Shown in pieces: positions 50,315 through 60,400 of a stretch of 64,000 nt of DNA. The notes below the pieces were generated by a model. The model was not told the DNA's origin and ran no database searches. It saw only the letters and a program-made list of their open reading frames with translations. Origin of the DNA: Thermoflexia bacterium (GTDB lineage Bacteria; Chloroflexota; Anaerolineae; B4-G1). Every line of letters starts with the position of its first letter. Positions within the stretch are counted from its first letter, which is position 1. The translations under genes and the position numbers were made by a program. The DNA lies in assembly GCA_011192155.1 (NCBI GenBank), contig DUEK01000012.1:1-64000 (forward strand), read 5' to 3'.

Positions 50315-51340
50315 ATGACGAAACAATATCTGGTCACCGGTGGAGCAGGCTTTATCGGTTCCAATTACGTTCATCGCCTGCTGGGCCGGGGCGAGAGAGT
50401 GACGGTGTACGATAACCTATCTCGCCGGGGGACGGATGCCAACGTGGACTGGCTGCGCCAGCAGCACCCTGAATCCTTCCAACTGGTTATGGCCGACCTG
50501 CGCGATTACGATACCCTGGCCCAGGCGGCGCGGGACGTCGATGTCGTCGTCCACCTGGCCGGGCAGACGGCCGTCACCACCTCCGTGACCGACCCCCGCT
50601 CCGACTTTGAGGATAACGCCCTCGGCACCTTCAACGCGCTGGAGGCCGCCCGGCGCGCCCCCAGCAACCCCATCTTTCTCTACTCCTCCACCAACAAAGT
50701 CTACGGCGGGATGGAGGATGTGGCCGTGGTCGAGCAAGAGACCCGCTACGCCTACCGCGACTTTCCGCTCGGCATCCCAGAAACTCAGCCGCTCGACTTC
50801 CACTCGCCCTACGGCTGTTCCAAGGGCGCTGGCGACCAGTATGTGCGCGACTATGCCCGCATCTATGGCCTGCCGACGGTGGTCTTTCGTCAGTCGTGCA
50901 TCTACGGCCCGCGCCAGATGGGCGTCGAGGATCAGGGCTGGGTGGCATGGTTCATCATCGCCGCTCTCACCGGCCAGCCCATCACCATCTATGGCGACGG
51001 CAAGCAGGTGCGTGACGTGCTCTTTGTGGACGATTTGTTGAACGCCTACGACGCTGCCATCGCCCGCATTGATGTCACCGCCGGGCAGGTCTATAACGTC
51101 GGCGGGGGGCCATCACACACCATGTCTGTCTGGGCCGAGTTCGGCCCCATTCTGGAGCGCATCATTGGCCATCCCATCTCCACCTCCGACAGCGACTGGC
51201 GACCGGGCGACCAACCCATCTACATCTCTGACGTCCGCAAGGCCGGGCGCGATCTGGGCTGGCGGCCCATCGTCGGCGTAGAAGCAGGCATCCGCCGCCT
51301 GTACGATTGGGTCGTCGCCCGTCAACATCTTTTCGTGTAA
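50315..51340 (+). CDS. CDP-paratose 2-epimerase-like NAD-dependent sugar epimerase
   Basis: 341 residues of the extended SDR family. GxxGxxG is in LVTGGAGFIGSNYVHRLL, followed by VTVYDNLSRRGTDANVDWL, the sequence typical of CDP-paratose (tyvelose) 2-epimerases. The active site has YSSTNKVYG and YGCSKGAGDQYVRDY (YxxxK). The C-terminal substrate region reads DWRPGDQPIYISDVRKAGRDLGWRP. The product would supply a dideoxy- or related sugar nucleotide for the glycosyltransferases that follow. UDP-glucose 4-epimerase is the alternative, but NLSRRG and STNKVYG favour the paratose group. AAAGGAGA precedes ATG 50315. Confidence 0.87.
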   Translation: MTKQYLVTGGAGFIGSNYVHRLLGRGERVTVYDNLSRRGTDANVDWLRQQHPESFQLVMADLRDYDTLAQAARDVDVVVHLAGQTAVTTSVTDPRSDFEDNALGTFNALEAARRAPSNPIFLYSSTNKVYGGMEDVAVVEQETRYAYRDFPLGIPETQPLDFHSPYGCSKGAGDQYVRDYARIYGLPTVVFRQSCIYGPRQMGVEDQGWVAWFIIAALTGQPITIYGDGKQVRDVLFVDDLLNAYDAAIARIDVTAGQVYNVGGGPSHTMSVWAEFGPILERIIGHPISTSDSDWRPGDQPIYISDVRKAGRDLGWRPIVGVEAGIRRLYDWVVARQHLFV

Positions 51341-51341
51341 C

Positions 51342-51366
51342 TTGCAACTTGCCCGCTTGCACGCTT
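51342..51366. repeat. ACTTGCA-type short tandem repeat
   Basis: ACTTGCAACTTGCCCGCTTGCACGCTT is a degenerate 7-bp repeat that fills the gap between the epimerase stop and the glycosyltransferase start, leaving no room for a Shine-Dalgarno site. Confidence 0.65.
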
Positions 51367-52542
51367 ATGAAAATACTCATCATGCTCACCTACTACCGCC
51401 CTCACACCAGCGGCCTTACTATCTACGCCGAGCGGTTGGCGCGGGGGCTGGCGGCGCGCGGCCACACCGTCACCGTGCTGACCTCCCACACCCACGTCCC
51501 CCGCTCCCATCCCCAAGAGACGATGGAGGATGGTGTGCGGGTCGTGCGCGCGCCGGTGCTGTTTCGCATCAGCAAGGGCGTCATCATGCCCACCATCGGT
51601 CTTTTGGCTACCAGGGAGGTGCTGCGGCACGACGTCGTCTGCCTCCACTTGCCGCAATTCGACGCGGCCGGCGTGGCGCTGCGCGGTCGCCTGCTCGGCA
51701 AACCCACCACGCTGACCTACCACTGCGACCTGAAACTCCCGCCGGGCCTGTTCAACGTCGCCGTCAACCAGGTCGTTCACGTGATGAACCGGCTGGCCGG
51801 TATCTTTTCTGACCGGGTGATCGCCTACACGCAGGATTTTGCCGGCCATTCTCCCTTCTTGCACGCTTTTCGCCGCAAAGTGGACATCATCCCCCCGCCG
51901 GTGGAACTGCCGCAGGTGGGGCCGGACGCGGCGGCCGCTTTTGCCAAAATGCACGATCTGGACGGGAGCGGCCCCGTGATCGGCATGGCGACGCGGCTGG
52001 CGTCTGAAAAGGGAGTCGAGATTTTGCTGAACGCGCTGCCGCGCGTGTTGGAAGTCTACCCCAAAGCACGCGTGCTCTTTGCCGGCCAGCACCAGGACGT
52101 GATGGGCGAGGAGGCTTACGCCCGGCGGCTGGCCCCGCTCTTCCGCCGCTACGAGGACGAGGGCCGCTGGAAGTTCCTGGGCGTTCTCAATCCGGCGCAA
52201 ATGGCGGCCTTTTACCCCAACTTGGACGTGATCCTCATCCCCAGCCTCAACTCGACCGAGTCGTTCGGCCTGGTGCAGGCAGAGGCTATGTTGTGCGGCA
52301 CGCCTTCCATTGCCAGCGACCTGCCGGGCGTGCGTCAGCCCGTGCTCCAATCGGGAATGGGCGAGGTCGCGCCGGTGGGCGATAGCGCTGGGTTAGCTAA
52401 AGCCATCATCAAAGTGATCGGCAACAAATCGAACTATGTGCGGCCCAGGCAAGAGATCGCCGGCCGCTGGTCCACCGAACGCACGGCGGCGGGGTACGAA
52501 GCCCTCTTTGAGCGATTGTTGAAGGAGAAGCGGAGTGAGTGA
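51367..52542 (+). CDS. GT4-family glycosyltransferase
   Basis: I start at ATG 51367; the ORF start 51307 lies inside the epimerase gene. About 391 residues: N-terminal MKILIMLTYYRPHTSGLTIYAERLARGLAARGHTVTVLT, the C-terminal half with VIGMATRLASEKGVEILLNALP, the donor-binding FLGVLNPAQMAAFYPNLDVILIPSLNSTESFGLVQAEAM, including the ExxxxxxxE pair of GT4 enzymes. It adds a sugar from a nucleotide donor, probably to a lipid-linked glycan on the cytoplasmic side. It overlaps the next small gene by eight bases. Confidence 0.9.
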   Translation: MKILIMLTYYRPHTSGLTIYAERLARGLAARGHTVTVLTSHTHVPRSHPQETMEDGVRVVRAPVLFRISKGVIMPTIGLLATREVLRHDVVCLHLPQFDAAGVALRGRLLGKPTTLTYHCDLKLPPGLFNVAVNQVVHVMNRLAGIFSDRVIAYTQDFAGHSPFLHAFRRKVDIIPPPVELPQVGPDAAAAFAKMHDLDGSGPVIGMATRLASEKGVEILLNALPRVLEVYPKARVLFAGQHQDVMGEEAYARRLAPLFRRYEDEGRWKFLGVLNPAQMAAFYPNLDVILIPSLNSTESFGLVQAEAMLCGTPSIASDLPGVRQPVLQSGMGEVAPVGDSAGLAKAIIKVIGNKSNYVRPRQEIAGRWSTERTAAGYEALFERLLKEKRSE

Positions 52543-52843
52543 GGATCGGCTGCCCGAGTTCACCCATCGCTACTTTTGGGACATTGACCCGGCGGAGCTG
52601 GACGTCGGCGAGTACCCGCGTTACGTCATTGAGCGATTGTTAGAGTACGGCGACCTGCCCTCAGTGCGCTGGATGGAACGCCGCTTTTCCCGCGAGGAGA
52701 TCGTGGAGGTGTTAAAGAGCAGCCGCGCGCTCTCTCGCAAAAGCGCCAATTTCTGGCTGGGCGTACTGAATGTGCCGCGTGAGGAAGTGAGATGTATGTC
52801 GAGAGTATTTCAGCAAAAGTACAGGCAAATCTGGAACTGGTAG
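52535..52843 (+). CDS. Small antitoxin-like protein (DUF6922-like)
   Basis: 102 residues from GTG 52535 with AAGGAG upstream. It has a short helical N-terminus (FTHRYFWDIDPAELDVGEYPRYVIERLLEYGDLPSVRWM) and RRFSREEIVEVLKSSRALSRKSANFWLGVL, the pattern of the small partner found before AbiEii-type nucleotidyltransferases. Its end overlaps the next gene by 52 bases, typical of a toxin-antitoxin pair. The antitoxin role is inferred from the neighbour; the protein shows no obvious DNA-binding motif. Confidence 0.7.
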   Translation: MSEDRLPEFTHRYFWDIDPAELDVGEYPRYVIERLLEYGDLPSVRWMERRFSREEIVEVLKSSRALSRKSANFWLGVLNVPREEVRCMSRVFQQKYRQIWNW

Positions 52844-53418
52844 GTCAGACCCCGCTGGTGGATTGCTTCTATCTGGCCGGCGGCACGGCGATTGCTTTGC
52901 ACCTGGGACATCGCCATTCTCACGACTTGGATTTCTTTTCGCCCGCGCTGTTTGACAAGGGTGATCCTCGGCGATTTTTGGGTTCGCTGGGCCAGCTAAC
53001 TGTGGAGCAGGAGGACGAGGGTACTTTTCTTGGCGCCCTCAACGATGTCCGCATCAGCTTTTTTATCTATCCCTATCCTCTTTTGGTTTCACCGGTGCTA
53101 TTTGGTGCAGTGCGTATAGCGGCGCCCGAGGATCTGATAGTGATGAAATTGGATGCAATTGCCGCCAGGGGCAAAAAGCGAGACTTTATTGACCTGTACT
53201 TTATGTGTCGAGAATCCCTTCCTTTGTACGAGATGCTTCCGCTCGTAGAGCAAAAGTACGAGGGGGTAAAGTATAATTTCACTCACCTCCTAAAGAGCCT
53301 GACTTACTTTGAGGACGCCGAAGCCGACCCTATGCCCCAAATGCTCAAGCCGGTATCCTGGCACGACGTGCGCTGCTTTTTTGAACAAGAGGCCCAGTCG
53401 CTGCTCCGCCAACTGTGA
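52792..53418 (+). CDS. AbiEii/AbiGii-type nucleotidyltransferase (toxin-like)
   Basis: 208 residues. The nucleotidyltransferase signature is LAGGTAIALHLGHRHSHDLDFFSP, the GGT and S-x-D-x-D pattern of the MNT fold family to which AbiEii toxins belong. A conserved lysine region follows (APEDLIVMKLDAIAARGKKRDFIDLYFMCR), where K...RxKDxxDLY is typical. AbiEii-type enzymes add nucleotides to RNA, tRNA in related cases, to stop growth in phage defence. It is paired by overlap with the upstream small gene and inserted between glycan genes. Activity is unproven; some family members lack toxicity. Confidence 0.82.
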   Translation: MYVESISAKVQANLELVGQTPLVDCFYLAGGTAIALHLGHRHSHDLDFFSPALFDKGDPRRFLGSLGQLTVEQEDEGTFLGALNDVRISFFIYPYPLLVSPVLFGAVRIAAPEDLIVMKLDAIAARGKKRDFIDLYFMCRESLPLYEMLPLVEQKYEGVKYNFTHLLKSLTYFEDAEADPMPQMLKPVSWHDVRCFFEQEAQSLLRQL

Positions 53419-53435
53419 GCGCCGGAGGACGGTGG

Positions 53436-55538
53436 ATGGACATTGAGATCTCGGCGACTCACTCCAGGCGCTACGCGCTGCTCGTCGTAGGATGGCTGCT
53501 CCTGGCAGGGGGCATGGCGATCCTGGCGCTGGATAACGTCCCCTCTCCCCTGGAACCGTTCGACATCTGGCTGCAACTCCGCCTGGCTGCCCTCCACGTA
53601 GATGCACCAATGGGGCCGGGCGTGTGGCTGCCCGGACTCCTCTCACTGCTGATCGGGATGATCCTCATCGCTTGGGCGGGGAGAGGGTCGCTCAGGCTGC
53701 CGGGCGCGCCTGTCTTCTCCATTCAGCCGCCGCCCGCTATGGCCCGCGCGCTCCTTTCATACCGCCGGGTTGGGTTGTTGCTGTTGAGCGTCCTGTTCTG
53801 GGAATTGGTAATGTTCGCCGTGATAACGGATTCGACCCACCGGGCCGTTCTTCCGCTGTGGCTGGCGGCGATCACGGCCCAGGCGGTTTGCTGGCGGCTG
53901 GCGGACCGCGATCGGGAAGTGTCGTTCCCCTCCGCTCGCTGGAGCCGTTCTATATGGCCGCTGCTGCTGGCATTGTCGCTCGCCTTTGGCGTGACGCTCT
54001 ATCGCCTGGGCGACGTGCCGAACAACATGTGGCGGGACGAACGGGCCTTTTGGACCTGGGCGCGCGATTTGGCGTATGGCCTGCCCGCCAACCCATTCGA
54101 CCTGGGCGTGTACGGCGCGTTTCCCGTGACCAGTTCGCTCTTTCAGAGTTTGTGGATCAGGCTGTTCGGCCCCACCGTGTGGAGTTGGCGCCTGGGATCG
54201 GTGGTGGCTGGGACGCTCACCATCGTGCCGCTCTTCTTTCTGACGCGCAGATTATTGGGCCGCCGCGTGGCTTGGTCGGCGGTAGTGTTGATGGTCAGTA
54301 TGCCGTTTTTCCTGGCCTATGCCCGCATTGGCTACAACAGCATTCAACCTCTGCTGCCCCTCACCGCCGGACTGTGGTTGTTGGTCGAATCGCTGCGCAA
54401 ACAGAGCCGCCTGCTGGCCTATCTCTCTGGCGTGGCCTGCGGAATGGCATCTCTTACTTATATGAATGGGCATATTGGGCTGATACTGGCAGTATTGACC
54501 GTGCTGTTCTTCTTTTTTACCCGCCCGCCGCTGCGCCGCTCGCTGCTTCCGTTGACCGCCTGTCTCTTGATGGGCTGGCTGTTGACGGCCGGCCCGCTCG
54601 TGCTCGGCTCTGTGCTGGGCGGCAAACCGGTGGCAATGAAAGTGTGGGAGAGCTTTTTTGGCAGCGCCTTTTACGGCGAGCGCGTCTTTTCGGCGGACGC
54701 ACTGACGCGGCTATATCCCCTGTGGCGGATCGGCCCGCACCAGATTTTCTTTGAACCTCGCTTGTATGGGCTGCTGCTCGGACGCGGCCTGCTGCGCACC
54801 GCGTTGAGCCTGGTCGCCGATGGATTTTTCACCAAGCACTACCTCGTCGGGCCGTTCGCGGGACCGGGAGCGATCTTTTGCCTGGCGGGGCTGGCCTGGA
54901 CCTTGAGCCGCTGTCGCCGCTGGCCGGCCGCGCTGTGGGCGACGTGGACGTTATCCTGCCTGCTCCTATTCAGCGCGCTCAACACCTTTCCCCCGCGCGG
55001 CGCCCATCTGACGCCCATCATCCCAGTTCTGGCCGTGCTATCAGCGATTGGCGTTTGGTTGTTGAGCGGTTCGCTACGCTGGGTCACGTCCGCGCGCAGG
55101 GCCGATTGGGTCGGCGTCGCGCTGACCGTCATCCTGGCGCTGCTGGGATTGCGCTCCTATTTCGTCGTCATGCCCCGCCGGTACCCGCCAAACCTGGAGG
55201 ACGTGATCTTTTGGCGGGCGCAGGAGATGGAGACTGGCTCCAACTTGGTGTTTGTGGAGGGGGACTCCTCGCCGGGATTTAGCGTGTGGGGCATAGAGCA
55301 CTTTGACCTGGGCGTGACCTACCACAGCGTGCCGGCTGAGAGAGTGCAGAGCGCCGATTTCCGCGCCCTGTGCGGCTCAGACTGCCACGTGTTTTGCCTG
55401 CCGGAGGATGCGCAAGTTGTGCTGGAGCGATTGCGCGCCCAGTTGGGCGCCGGCGCGGTGCGGGCGCATTTTGGCCCTGGCGGGCGAGTTGTCGGAGTAG
55501 AGTTCGCGCCGCAGCCGGCGGGAGGAAACCCGCCGTGA
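53436..55538 (+). CDS. GT39/PMT-type membrane glycosyltransferase
   Basis: Start at ATG 53436 with GGAGG eight bases upstream, giving 700 residues. A GT-C fold membrane protein: about ten or more hydrophobic segments, with the first lumenal-loop acidic motif in NNMWRDERAFWTWARDLAYG and the next loop FFLAYARIGYNSIQPLLPL. The C-terminal 150 residues are soluble (VIFWRAQEMETGSNLVFVEGDSS). Such proteins transfer sugars from polyprenyl-phosphate donors on the outer face. The next gene starts with a GTGA overlap, so translation is coupled. Confidence 0.88.
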   Translation: MDIEISATHSRRYALLVVGWLLLAGGMAILALDNVPSPLEPFDIWLQLRLAALHVDAPMGPGVWLPGLLSLLIGMILIAWAGRGSLRLPGAPVFSIQPPPAMARALLSYRRVGLLLLSVLFWELVMFAVITDSTHRAVLPLWLAAITAQAVCWRLADRDREVSFPSARWSRSIWPLLLALSLAFGVTLYRLGDVPNNMWRDERAFWTWARDLAYGLPANPFDLGVYGAFPVTSSLFQSLWIRLFGPTVWSWRLGSVVAGTLTIVPLFFLTRRLLGRRVAWSAVVLMVSMPFFLAYARIGYNSIQPLLPLTAGLWLLVESLRKQSRLLAYLSGVACGMASLTYMNGHIGLILAVLTVLFFFFTRPPLRRSLLPLTACLLMGWLLTAGPLVLGSVLGGKPVAMKVWESFFGSAFYGERVFSADALTRLYPLWRIGPHQIFFEPRLYGLLLGRGLLRTALSLVADGFFTKHYLVGPFAGPGAIFCLAGLAWTLSRCRRWPAALWATWTLSCLLLFSALNTFPPRGAHLTPIIPVLAVLSAIGVWLLSGSLRWVTSARRADWVGVALTVILALLGLRSYFVVMPRRYPPNLEDVIFWRAQEMETGSNLVFVEGDSSPGFSVWGIEHFDLGVTYHSVPAERVQSADFRALCGSDCHVFCLPEDAQVVLERLRAQLGAGAVRAHFGPGGRVVGVEFAPQPAGGNPP

Positions 55539-57469
55539 AACGCGACCGCGTGACCTCTGGCCTGCTGCTGCTCGCTGGCGTGGGATTCGCGCTCCTGGGC
55601 CAGTTCTACTTTACCTACCGACGAGAGTACGCACAGGACGGCGTTTTCTTCTGGTGCGCCGCTATCCTCTCGTTCGGGCTGCTCCTGTGGCGGACGAGGT
55701 GGCAGAGGAGCAGCCGCTCCGCCCGACGATTCCTGATTCTGGTACGCGAGCACCCCTGGCGCGCGCTGCTTGGACTGGCCTGCGCGTCGTTCGCATTACT
55801 GGCCGGGTATCTGGCCCGCCAGCGGCTCGAAACAGCGGGCTTTGCCGATCTTCTCTGGCTGTGGCTGGCCGGCGTAACCGGATTTCTGCTGGCTCTCGCG
55901 CTGCCTTTCTCATTTGGCAAGGCGAGGGGGCGCTTTTTTCGTTGGCTCCGTGGAAATCGAGTTGAGCTGGCGTGGCTGGCCGCGTTGCTGCTGGTCTCGT
56001 TGCTCGCGCGCGCCTTTGATCTGGAGCACATCCCCGCCAACCTGGGCGGCGACGAGGGCACTCAGGGGATGGCGGCGCTGGAACTCTTGGGGCCGCCGTT
56101 GGGCAACCCCTTCTCGACCGGTTGGTTTGCCGTGCCCACCATGTCCTTCCTGTGGTATGGGCTGGGAATGAAACTGTTCGGCGTGACCGTAGCCGGGCTG
56201 CGGGCCGCTTCTGCGCTGACCGGTACGCTCACTGTGCTGACCACCTTCCTGCTGGCGCGAGAGCTGTGGGGCCGGCGAGTGGCGTGGTTGGCGGCGCTAT
56301 TGCTTGCCTGCTCGCACTTTCATATCCACTTTAGCCGCCTCGGCTCCAACCAGATCGGCGACGGGCTGTTCGTCACGCTCGCTCTGTGGCTGCTCGCGCG
56401 CGGCTTGCGCTCCAAGAACCCGCTTTACTTTGCTCTATCTGGCGCGGTGACGGGGTTGGGCTGGTACGGCTACTTTGGGGCGCGCCTGGTCGGCATCATC
56501 CTGGCGCTCTATCTCGTCTGGCGGCTGATGGTGGAGCACCGCTTCCTGACCCGTTATGGAGGATTGCTGTTCCTTTTGCTCGTTGCTGCCGTGATCGTCG
56601 CTGCGCCGCTCCTGCTCCACTTTTTCCAACATCCCGATAGAATGACGTCTCGGCTCCAGCAGGTCAGTATCTTTACCTCCGGCTGGTTGGAGCGGGAGCA
56701 AGAGATCACCGGGCGCAGCGCCGCCAGCCTGCTCCTGGAACAGTTCTGGAAATCGCTCTCCGCTTTTAACTACACACTCGACCCTACTTTTTGGTACCGT
56801 CCCTCCATTCCCCTGCTCGATTTTGTCAGCGGCGTGTTGTTCGTGCTGGGGCTGGTGTGGGTGACGGTCAAATATCGTTGGCCCGCCAATGGTCTGCTGC
56901 TCGTCTGGTTCTGGCTGGCCCTGATTCTGGGCTGGGTGCTGACCGAGAATCCGCCCAGCAGTATGCGCATGACGGGCATTGCCCCGGCCCTCTCGATTTT
57001 CGTCGCCCTGGGCCTAGACTGGCTGGCGCGCCTCACGCCTCACGCCTCACGCCTCACGCCTTACGCATTATGTCTCATCGCCACCCTCAACCTCCACTAC
57101 TACTTTGCCATCTATACCCCCACCCGCATCTATGGCAACCCGACCGCCGAGATCGGCACTGAACTAGGCCGCTACCTGGCGCTGCAGGATGACGATTATG
57201 TGGTATACTTTCACGCGCCGCCGCGCATGTACTGGGGCTTTGGCGCGTTGCGCTTCATAGCGCGGGGTGTCAAAGGAATGGATGTGGCGGAGGGCGCTCT
57301 CCCGCAGCCCGATTCGGCGCGTGGCGCGCGCTTTATCTTTCTTCCCAGCCGGCTGGACGAACTATCCGTCATCCGCGCTCGTTACCCCGGTGGCATGGAG
57401 CGGCCCATTTACTCTGACGCCGACGGCCGCTTGTTGTATGTACTCTATGAGGTGAGAGAAACAGAATGA
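55535..57469 (+). CDS. GT39/PMT-type membrane glycosyltransferase, second copy
   Basis: The true start is GTG 55535, overlapping the preceding TGA and preceded by GGAGG; the ORF start at 55370 is inside the upstream gene. The 644 residues keep the GT-C pattern: NLGGDEGTQGMAALELLG (acidic pair in the first loop), SHFHIHFSRLGSNQIGDGLF, and a soluble end (LPSRLDELSVIRARYPGGMERP). It is a paralogue of the gene before. The stretch 57031-57079 is a 7-bp tandem array read as LTPHASRLTPYA. It overlaps the YYY protein start by ATGA. Confidence 0.88.
   Translation: MKRDRVTSGLLLLAGVGFALLGQFYFTYRREYAQDGVFFWCAAILSFGLLLWRTRWQRSSRSARRFLILVREHPWRALLGLACASFALLAGYLARQRLETAGFADLLWLWLAGVTGFLLALALPFSFGKARGRFFRWLRGNRVELAWLAALLLVSLLARAFDLEHIPANLGGDEGTQGMAALELLGPPLGNPFSTGWFAVPTMSFLWYGLGMKLFGVTVAGLRAASALTGTLTVLTTFLLARELWGRRVAWLAALLLACSHFHIHFSRLGSNQIGDGLFVTLALWLLARGLRSKNPLYFALSGAVTGLGWYGYFGARLVGIILALYLVWRLMVEHRFLTRYGGLLFLLLVAAVIVAAPLLLHFFQHPDRMTSRLQQVSIFTSGWLEREQEITGRSAASLLLEQFWKSLSAFNYTLDPTFWYRPSIPLLDFVSGVLFVLGLVWVTVKYRWPANGLLLVWFWLALILGWVLTENPPSSMRMTGIAPALSIFVALGLDWLARLTPHASRLTPYALCLIATLNLHYYFAIYTPTRIYGNPTAEIGTELGRYLALQDDDYVVYFHAPPRMYWGFGALRFIARGVKGMDVAEGALPQPDSARGARFIFLPSRLDELSVIRARYPGGMERPIYSDADGRLLYVLYEVRETE
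57031..57079 (+). repeat. 7-bp tandem array inside the coding sequence (CCTCACG)
   Basis: Four identical CCTCACG units, then CCTTACG, CATTATG and TCTCATC. All lie in frame in the second GT39 gene. Confidence 0.9.
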
Positions 57470-60400
57470 CCTCACGCAACACGAATCACGTTTCACTGCT
57501 TATCCTGACCGCTATTCTTCTCGTGGGAGGCTATCTCCGCTTCACCAACCTGCACTGGGACGAGGGGTTGTGGATCCATCCAGACGAGGCGCACATGCAG
57601 AACACCCTGGGGGCCATCCACACGCCAGATAGCGCGTCGCTCTACTTTGACACGCATAACTCGCCCCTCAACGTGCGCAACAACCAGGATCGGCGCTACA
57701 GTTACGGCACCTTGCCGCTCTTTCTGACGCGCATAACGGCCGAGTGGCTCGACCTGGCCTGCGCCGAATCTCCCTCTAGCTTGAGCGCGGCCGCGGCGAT
57801 GCTGTTCGTGGGGCCGCCTGACCCAGACTCGAACACCATCTGCAACCCCGGTACGTTCACGGGCGCGCGCAGCAAGCAGGTAGGGCGGACGCTTTCGGCG
57901 CTGGCCGACCTGGGTACTTTAGTGCTCGTCTACTTGATCGGACGGCGGCTGTACAGAGAGGGCGTCGGGCTGCTGGCAGCGGGCTTGGGCGCGCTGATGG
58001 CGTTCCCCATTCAGCAATCTCACTTTTTCACCGTGGATAGCATGGCCTGTTTCTTCACCCTGCTGACCGCCTACTTTTCCGTCCGCGCGGGCCAAACAGG
58101 GCGTTGGGCCAATTTTGCTCTGGCGGGTCTGGCGACCGGTCTGTCCGCTGCCTGCAAAGTCAGTGCGGCTCCAGCCGCCCTCCTCGTCGTTCTGGCCGCC
58201 GTATGGCGATGGACGCAGTCGTTCCCTCGCTCCTCTGCTCCTCCGCTCCTTCGCTCCTTCACTCCTTTGCTCCTTCGCCTTCTCCTCACCGGCCTCCTTG
58301 CCTTCCTCGCCTTCCGCATTGCCCAACCCTACGCTTTCGAGGGGCCGGGCTTTTTCGGTCTGCGCCCCAGCCCGGAGTGGTTTGAGCGGTTGGGCCAAAT
58401 CGCCCACGAGCAGAGCGGCGAGGTTGACTTTCCCTCCGGCCGGCAGTGGGCCGATCGCGCTCCCATCCTTTTTCCTCTGAAGGACATACTGTTCTGGGGC
58501 ATGGGGTTGCCTTTGGGGCTGGCCGCTTGCGCCGGCTGGGCACTGGCGGGGTTCGAGTTGTGGCGCGGCGAGCGCGCTCACCTGATCCTGTGGGGCTGGG
58601 GGACGCTCACTTTCCTCTATCACGCTACCCGTTGGGTCAAGACCATGCGCACATTCCTCCCGCTGTATCCCATACTCGCCATCCTGGCCGCTTATCTGTT
58701 GATTCGCCTGATTCGTCTCCCTCGCCTGTCATTGGGCATTGGGCATTGGACATTGAACATTGGACGTTGGATATTGGCTATTTGCCTCGCCGGTACGCTT
58801 CTTTGGGCGCTCGCTTTCTTCTCTATCTACCTGCGGCCCCACACACGCCTGGCATCCTCGCGCTGGATCATTGCCAACATCCCGCCTGGCTCCACGCTGG
58901 CTAACGAACACTGGGACTGGGGGCCGCCGCTGCGGGTGGACGGCCTCGACCCCATGGGCGGCATGTTCAGCGGTTTTGAAATGCAGCACTATAACGAGGA
59001 CGACCTGAACAAGCGCGCACAACTGTTCGACTGGCTCGACCGGGCCGATTACGTTATCATCGGCAGCAACCGGGTTTACGCCTCCATCGCCCGCCTCCCG
59101 GCCCGCTACCCGCTGACGACCGCGTACTATCGCGCCCTCTTTGCCGGGGAACTGGGCTTTGAACTGCTGGCCGATTTCAGCTCCTACCCGGCGTTGGGGC
59201 CGTTCCGGTTCCCCGATCAGGAGGAGCCCTATCCCCTGAAAACATCGAAAACCCCTGAGGTTTTCCGAAACCCCTGGGGTTTGAATCCCATCGAAATTCA
59301 CCTCCCCCCGCCCGACGAAGCCTTTAGTGTTTACGACCATCCCCGCGTGCTCATCTTTCAAAAAACAGACGCCTACTCTGCCCAACTCGTGCAAGATGTG
59401 CTGGGCGGCATTGACGTGGAGCGCGCGCTGCACGGACTCACGCCCCTCGAAGTCAGCGCCGCCCCCGACATGCTAGAGTTCGACCCCCAGACCTGGGCCG
59501 AGCAACAGGCCGGCGGTACCTGGTCGGAGATGTTCGATAGAGATAGCCTCCTCAACCGCTACCCGGCGCTGGCGGCCGTCGCTTGGTGGCTCGTCGTCGC
59601 CATACTGGGCTGGCTGGCCTTTCCGCTTCTATTCGCTGCGCTCCCCCGCCTGCGCGACCGGGGCTACGGGCTGGCGCGGGTGCTGGGCCTGCTGCTGATA
59701 GCTTATCTCACTTGGCTAGTGGCCAGCCTGCGCATCCTGCCGAACACACGCGGCACGATTCTGCGGATGGCGCTGCTCCTGGCGCTGGTCGGCGGCGGGG
59801 TGGGGTGGTTCAAGCGACAGCGATTGCGCCGCTTCCTGCTCGTTCGCTGGCGGCTGCTTTTGCTGGTCGAGGCGCTATTCGCGCTGCTCTACGCGGCCTG
59901 GATCGGCGTGCGGCTCCTCCAACCCGACCTGTGGCACCCCATCGTCGGCGGCGAGAAGCCAATGGACTTTGCCTATCTCAACGCGGTGATGAAATCCACC
60001 TGGTTCCCGCCCTACAACCCCTGGTTCTCTGGCAGTTGGATCAATTACTATTATTTCGGCTTTGTCATCATCGGCTCGCTGATCAAGCTGATTGGCACGG
60101 TTCCCGCCATCGCTTACAACCTGGCGGTGCCCTTGCTATTTGCGCTGACCGGTGTGGGCGCTTTCTCCGTTGCCTACAACCTCTTTGGCGGACGCAAACG
60201 AGGACGCCTCCTGGCGGGGCTGATGGCGCTCGCCTTCACCGTCCTGCTGGGCAACCTGGGCGTGGTGCACCTCATCCGCGCCAAGTTGATCGAGTTGGGC
60301 GGCGAACTGTTCCCTAGCACCATCCCCGCCCTGCCAGAAACGGTCGCCATGTTTCGTGGGTTGTGGGAGGTGATCGCCCACGGCGTAAAGCTGCCGCTGC

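Noticed and set aside
53624-54754. 376-aa plus-strand ORF in another frame of the first GT39 gene
   Set aside because: It lies inside a gene with clear GT-C features, is Arg/Gly-rich and has no start signal.
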